Assembly: GCA_964650945.1 (NCBI GenBank)
Contig: CAZYXU010000119.1
Coordinates: 1-11,692 of the forward strand
Direction: 5' to 3'
Origin: JAXGPF01 sp964650945
GTDB taxonomy: Bacteria; Verrucomicrobiota; Kiritimatiellia; JAAZAB01
Length of the DNA: 11,692 nt
The position numbers and the translations under genes are program-made. Below are positions 7,593 through 11,692 of this stretch, piece after piece. The notes beneath the pieces were generated by a model. That model ran no database searches. It was not told the DNA's origin and worked only from the letters and a program-made list of their open reading frames with translations. Position 1 is the stretch's first letter. Each line of letters begins with the position of its first letter.

Positions 7593-8942
7593 TTATTCGC
7601 CTGTAGCCGGGAGCGTTTCTCCCGCCGCGCTGACGGCGCGCTCCAGACGCGCCGCCTGCATGCCGGCCGCGCCTTCCGCCATGGCGGCCATGATTTTCGC
7701 GTCCAGCAGAAACCGTTCGCTTTCAAGCAGGTCCATAAAATCCAGCTTGCCGGCGCCATAGCCCGCTTCGCTGGCGTTGAAGCGGGCCTCGGCCTGGGGA
7801 ATGAGTTCCTTGCGATACAACTCCAGCGTGCGCAGGGCGGTCTGGAGTTTGAACGAAGCATCCTGCGCTTCGAAGGCGCTTTGCCGCTCGGCCGCCTCGC
7901 GCGCCGCCTGGCTGGCTGCCAGCATCTTCTCCGCTTCCCGAACGCCGGCCCGGTATTTCGTCCGCCACACCGGCAAATCCACGCTGACCGTGAACATGAC
8001 CATGTCGTCGTTCGCCCCGTTGTCCCGGTATTCCAGGCCGATTTTATAGTCCGGCACGGTCGCCTTGGCCATCAACTGCTGCTCCAGACGATAGCGCTCG
8101 ATCTGCGCCTGCGCGGCCAGGACTTCCGGACGTTGCGCCGCCGCCAGCGCCGCGCCGCCCTCAACCCGGCCGCCGGCGCCGGTGTCCGGCGGGGTCACAA
8201 CCGCGCCCAGCGGAGCGTCCGCCCGGCGATTGCAAAGCGTGTTCAACTGCGCCTGCAGCGCGGCCGCCCGGTCAAAATACTCCAAAAGTTTCTGCTGCAG
8301 CAGCGTGATCTCCGTTTGCGCCTTGAGCACGTCCACCTGCGGGCGCACGCCCGCGGCATACATGCTGCCGGCGATTTTTTCCATGCGCCGGATGACCGTT
8401 TCCTCTTCCCGCGTGATGGCGATGGCCCGTTGCACCGCATAGAGGTCGAAGTAATGCTCCTTGACCTGCATCACCACATTTCGGGCCAGGGCTTCAAATG
8501 CGCGCTGCATGGACTCGGCGTCCTTGGCGGCGATGCTGGCTCGGAGGCCGCGCTTGCCGAACCAAGGGAACTCCTGCTGGACCATGAGGCGCTTCTCGCT
8601 CGTGTCGGGCCAGTTCCCGCCGCTCGCCAGATCCATACCGCCATAGGTCAACATCGGGTTGGGTAACGCGCCGGCCTGGGCCGACCTTTCCCGCATGGCT
8701 TCCCACCGGGCGCGCAGGCTCCGCAGTTCCGCATTGTCGCGGACCGCCAGATGCACGGCCGCGGCGAGGGTAAGATCAGTTGCGGCCGGCGGCTCGGAGG
8801 CAAAGGTTACAGAGCCACAGACCAGCAGCCCGGCGAAGATCCGCCCGCCAATTCCGGCGAAGCGCCGTCCCTCCGAAGACTGGAAACCTGCGGGAGCGGC
8901 TGTTTGCAAGCCGCGCGCGAACGGCATCCGGCAATCTTGCAT
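7593..8942 (-). CDS. TolC-family outer-membrane channel of the metal efflux system (CusC-like)
   Basis: Outer-membrane factor of the tripartite efflux system; trimers of this family form the exit duct. 449 residues, close to the family norm. An N-terminal hydrophobic stretch (about 34-48) with a likely signal peptidase I site after Ala48 (Thr-Phe-Ala/Ser-Glu) is seen. Cys42 is not in a proper lipobox, so unlike E. coli CusC it is probably not a lipoprotein. Two long helical OEP repeats follow (about 55-245 and 270-440), with the family hallmarks Leu-Pro-Asn-Pro (93-96) and Gln-Glu-Phe-Pro-Trp-Phe-Gly-Lys (123-130), the latter typical of metal-efflux channels. The ATG at 8942 is chosen because AGGAGGG (8953-8959) lies about 10 bases upstream; Met6 would be too far away. 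First gene of the operon, 71 bp before the adaptor gene, and read from the promoter at 9004-9032. Confidence 0.9.
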   Translation of the reverse strand: MQDCRMPFARGLQTAAPAGFQSSEGRRFAGIGGRIFAGLLVCGSVTFASEPPAATDLTLAAAVHLAVRDNAELRSLRARWEAMRERSAQAGALPNPMLTYGGMDLASGGNWPDTSEKRLMVQQEFPWFGKRGLRASIAAKDAESMQRAFEALARNVVMQVKEHYFDLYAVQRAIAITREEETVIRRMEKIAGSMYAAGVRPQVDVLKAQTEITLLQQKLLEYFDRAAALQAQLNTLCNRRADAPLGAVVTPPDTGAGGRVEGGAALAAAQRPEVLAAQAQIERYRLEQQLMAKATVPDYKIGLEYRDNGANDDMVMFTVSVDLPVWRTKYRAGVREAEKMLAASQAAREAAERQSAFEAQDASFKLQTALRTLELYRKELIPQAEARFNASEAGYGAGKLDFMDLLESERFLLDAKIMAAMAEGAAGMQAARLERAVSAAGETLPATGE

Positions 8943-8963
8943 ACTATGCCATCCCTCCTGGTC

Positions 8964-8971
8964 CGATAACC
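8964..8971 (+). promoter_or_regulatory. Inverted third copy of the CGATAACC operator core near the ribosome binding site
   Basis: The 8-bp core CGATAACC of the tandem repeat at 9032-9057 recurs here in the opposite orientation, between the predicted transcript start and the AGGAGGG site of the channel gene. It is 64 bp from the nearer tandem copy. It could be a second operator for looping, or a chance match. Confidence 0.3.
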
Positions 8972-9003
8972 TTGATCCCTGCCGCAGCCGGTTTTCACTG
9001 CGT

Positions 9004-9032
9004 ATATTTCCTGAATTTTACTGCATAGTCAA
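9004..9032 (-). promoter_or_regulatory. Candidate promoter of the efflux operon
   Basis: On the minus strand TTGACT (9027-9032, 5 of 6 to the -35 consensus) is followed after 17 bp by AAATAT (9004-9009, 3 of 6); TATACG, four of six but with a 20-bp spacer, is an alternative. A good -35 with a poor -10 is common for promoters that need an activator. The leader to the ATG at 8942 would be about 55 nt. The tandem 13-bp repeat ends in the first base of the -35 box. Confidence 0.4.
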
Positions 9033-9057
9033 GCGGTTATCGACAGCGGTTATCGAC
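9032..9057 (-). repeat. Perfect tandem 13-bp repeat next to the -35 box, probable operator
   Basis: Two back-to-back copies of GTCGATAACCGCT (minus strand) occupy 9045-9057 and 9032-9044 with no mismatch and no gap. A GCGGT...ACCGC dyad with a 5-nt centre (9046-9060) overlaps the distal copy. Direct repeats immediately upstream of, and touching, a -35 box are a classical layout for response-regulator activators, and copper/silver efflux operons are often run by such regulators. I do not recognise the sequence as a known CusR, CueR, CsoR or CopY box. No regulator gene is in the window. Confidence 0.5.
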
Positions 9058-9133
9058 CGCCGGGATGCAATACCGCCATCTGCCGCGCTTGCAATCCGAC
9101 ACGCTCGGTGTTCTAGACGCCTTTTTGAGGGGC

Positions 9134-10081
9134 TCAATCAAATAGGATCGTTGAAAGATACCGCTCGGCGGCGTCAGGCAGGATGACCACAATATGCTTG
9201 CCGGCAAATTCCCGCTGTTGCGCAAGGCGCAAGGCGACCGCCATGGCCGCGCCGCTGGAAATCCCGGCCAGGATGCCCTCCTCCCTGGCCAGGCGCCGCG
9301 CGAACGCCACCGCCTCCGCGCTGTCAACCTGCTCCACCCGGTCAACCAGCGACAGGTCCAGCACATCCGGGATGAAACCGGCGCCGATGCCCTGGATTTT
9401 ATGGGGGGCCCCCTGAAGTTTCTGCCCGGCAAGTTTTTGGGAAATCACCGGGCTCTCCGCGGGCTCCACGGCCACGGCAAGGATTGGTTTGCCCCGGGTC
9501 CGCTTGATAAAGCGCGCGATGCCGGTGATGGTGCCGCCCGTGCCGACACCCGCCACCAGCACATCAACGGCGCCATCGGTATCGTCCCAGATTTCCGGGC
9601 CCGTGGTTTTTTCATGGATCGCCGGATTGGCCGGATTCTTGAATTGCTGGGGCATGAAATACTTTTCCGGGTCCGCCGCCACCATTTCATCGGCTTTTTT
9701 GATGGCGCCCTGCATGCCTTCCGCGCCGGGCGTCAACACCAGGTTGGCGCCCAGGGCTTTCAACACCCGCCGCCGCTCAATACTCATGGTTTCCGGCATG
9801 GTCAGGGTGAGTGGATAGCCGCGGGCCGCGGCGACAAAGGCCAGGGCGATGCCGGTGTTGCCGCTGGTGGGTTCCACGATTTCGACCCCGGGCTTCAACA
9901 CCCCGCGCTGCTCGGCATCCCAGACCATGGCCGCGCCGATCCGGCATTTGACCGAATAAGCGGGATTGCGCCCCTCGATTTTACCCAGGACCACGGCTTG
10001 AGTTCCCTGCACGATACGGTTGATTTTCACCAACGGCGTATGCCCGATCGAATGGGCGTTATCTTCATAAATAAGGCTCAT
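9134..10081 (-). CDS. cysK: Cysteine synthase A (O-acetylserine sulfhydrylase)
   Basis: PLP enzyme making L-cysteine from O-acetylserine and sulfide in the cytoplasm. 315 residues, as usual for CysK. Seen: the PLP lysine Lys45 in Asn-Pro-Ala-Tyr-Ser-Val-Lys-Cys-Arg-Ile-Gly, the substrate loop Pro-Thr-Ser-Gly-Asn-Thr-Gly (71-77), the phosphate-binding Gly-Val-Gly-Thr-Gly-Gly-Thr (178-184), Gly-Ile-Ser-Ser-Gly-Ala-Ala (273-279) holding the PLP-ring serine, and the C-terminal Glu-Arg-Tyr-Leu-Ser-Thr. A longer frame starts at 10102, but the ATG at 10081 is chosen: AAGGAG (10089-10094) sits 7 bases before it and the protein then begins where the family begins. Just before Glu-Arg-Tyr it has Asp-Ala-Ala instead of the usual Asp-Ser/Thr-Gly. 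It lies 102 bp after metY with no promoter seen between, so it is probably co-transcribed. CysK rather than CysM by the loop motifs and length. Confidence 0.96.
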   Translation of the reverse strand: MSLIYEDNAHSIGHTPLVKINRIVQGTQAVVLGKIEGRNPAYSVKCRIGAAMVWDAEQRGVLKPGVEIVEPTSGNTGIALAFVAAARGYPLTLTMPETMSIERRRVLKALGANLVLTPGAEGMQGAIKKADEMVAADPEKYFMPQQFKNPANPAIHEKTTGPEIWDDTDGAVDVLVAGVGTGGTITGIARFIKRTRGKPILAVAVEPAESPVISQKLAGQKLQGAPHKIQGIGAGFIPDVLDLSLVDRVEQVDSAEAVAFARRLAREEGILAGISSGAAMAVALRLAQQREFAGKHIVVILPDAAERYLSTILFD

Positions 10082-10183
10082 GTTCCTGCTCCTTGTGCGC
10101 ATTGTTTTACCGAGATGGCGTCTTGCGCTGCGTGACTAACTCTTTTCGTTCAAGATTTCCTTATGCTTGCTTTGGGGCGGCCG

Positions 10184-11479
<1,296 letters not shown>

Positions 11480-11518
11480 CGCTTGAACTCCTCCTTTGGT
11501 TTTTTAACGTTTACCGAT

Positions 11519-11692
11519 TTAAATGCTGTACGTCAGCGGCACATTGGCCAGGCTGTCTGTGTGTTTTTTCAGCGCATCGCTTAAAGTCATGGCGCGCATG
11601 ACCTCGGTTAATTTCGCATTCAGTTCCCGCCATACCTCCCTGGATATGCATTCAGCTTTCCGGGAGCATATTGCCGAGGGTTTGACACAAGG
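11519..11692 (-). CDS. Rrf2-family transcriptional regulator, C-terminal fragment (cut by window edge)
   Basis: Partial: 57 codons and a TAA stop; the N-terminal winged-helix DNA-binding part lies beyond the window. It is too short to stand out as a long frame but reads cleanly. Seen: three cysteines spaced Cys-x6-Cys-x5-Cys, then Ile-Ser-Arg-Glu-Val-Trp-Arg-Glu-Leu and Met-Thr-Leu-Ser-Asp-Ala-Leu, which match the Rrf2/IscR C-terminal pattern (Cys cluster, a Trp-containing helix, then Thr-Leu-x-Asp-Leu). In IscR and RsrR-type members the cysteines hold an Fe-S cluster; CymR, the sulfur regulator of Firmicutes, lacks them and senses through CysK. Being first in an operon with metY and cysK suggests control of sulfur assimilation. 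Which signal it senses cannot be told from this fragment. Confidence 0.8.
   Translation of the reverse strand, partial: PCVKPSAICSRKAECISREVWRELNAKLTEVMRAMTLSDALKKHTDSLANVPLTYSI

Larger units (their letters stand above)
8943..9133. other. Gap between cysK and the efflux operon: regulatory, no gene
   Basis: This 191-bp gap holds the efflux-operon promoter, the tandem repeat and the inverted core copy. Right after the cysK stop there is a small TTGAG-CCC-CTCAA hairpin, but on the minus strand it is followed by A residues, so it is not a proper terminator for cysK. Read-through from the sulfur operon into the efflux operon is therefore possible. No small open frame with a ribosome site was found. 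Confidence 0.6.

Noticed and set aside
6259..8666. Two long plus-strand open frames (500 and 466 codons) opposite the adaptor and channel genes
   Set aside because: They overlap each other and two conserved minus-strand genes, and their composition (Arg, Ala, Gly, Pro) is that of shadow frames.
9122..9140. TTGAG-CCC-CTCAA hairpin at the end of cysK as a terminator
   Set aside because: Stem of only 5 bp that overlaps the stop codon and is followed on the minus strand by A residues, not T.
10082..10102. ATG at 10102 as the cysK start
   Set aside because: The AAGGAG site lies inside this extension and points to the ATG at 10081; the extra seven residues are not part of the CysK family start.
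11480..11518. SAM riboswitch or T-box upstream of metY
   Set aside because: Only 39 bp separate the regulator stop from the metY start, far too short for such an element.

Overview
The window is GC-rich (roughly 60%) bacterial chromosomal DNA, and every gene I can support lies on the minus strand. It reads right to left as three transcription blocks. The envelope is Gram-negative, since a complete inner membrane/periplasm/outer membrane efflux system is present. The zinc-ribbon plus single-TM plus Asn-Arg repeat protein at the left end, with its Ala/Pro-rich linkers, recalls the PVC superphylum (Verrucomicrobiota/Kiritimatiellota-like). That placement is an impression from protein style, with no marker gene to support it.

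Right block (11692 to 9134): the C-terminal end of an Rrf2-family regulator carrying three clustered cysteines, then an O-acetylhomoserine sulfhydrylase (metY), then cysteine synthase A (cysK). Spacing is 39 bp and 102 bp and both enzymes have good Shine-Dalgarno sites. This is a sulfide-assimilation operon making homocysteine and cysteine directly from sulfide, probably controlled by its own first gene.

Middle block (9060 to 2164): a three-gene heavy-metal efflux operon (CusC-, CusB- and CusA-like). It is preceded by a TTGACT-type promoter and a perfect 13-bp tandem repeat abutting the -35 box; a third, inverted copy of the repeat core lies near the first gene's ribosome binding site. The adaptor carries three copies of a CPMHP...CPIC-type metal-binding motif, two of them placed late in the chain. 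The pump is about 180 residues longer than E. coli CusA, with two extra predicted membrane segments and an extra loop, but keeps the three methionines of the copper/silver site. A CusF-like chaperone and a metal regulator are not in the window.

Left block (2132 to 42): a single 661-residue protein of unknown function with two N-terminal zinc ribbons, a Pro/Ala linker, one membrane segment, five degenerate helical repeats each ending in an Asn-Arg signature, and an unrecognised C-terminal domain. It has its own good promoter, interleaved with a weak terminator-like inverted repeat that follows the pump gene.

No RNA genes, insertion sequences, CRISPR arrays or origins were seen. The best candidates for something not well described are the left-end repeat protein, the repeat-based operator of the efflux operon, and the domain layout of the adaptor.
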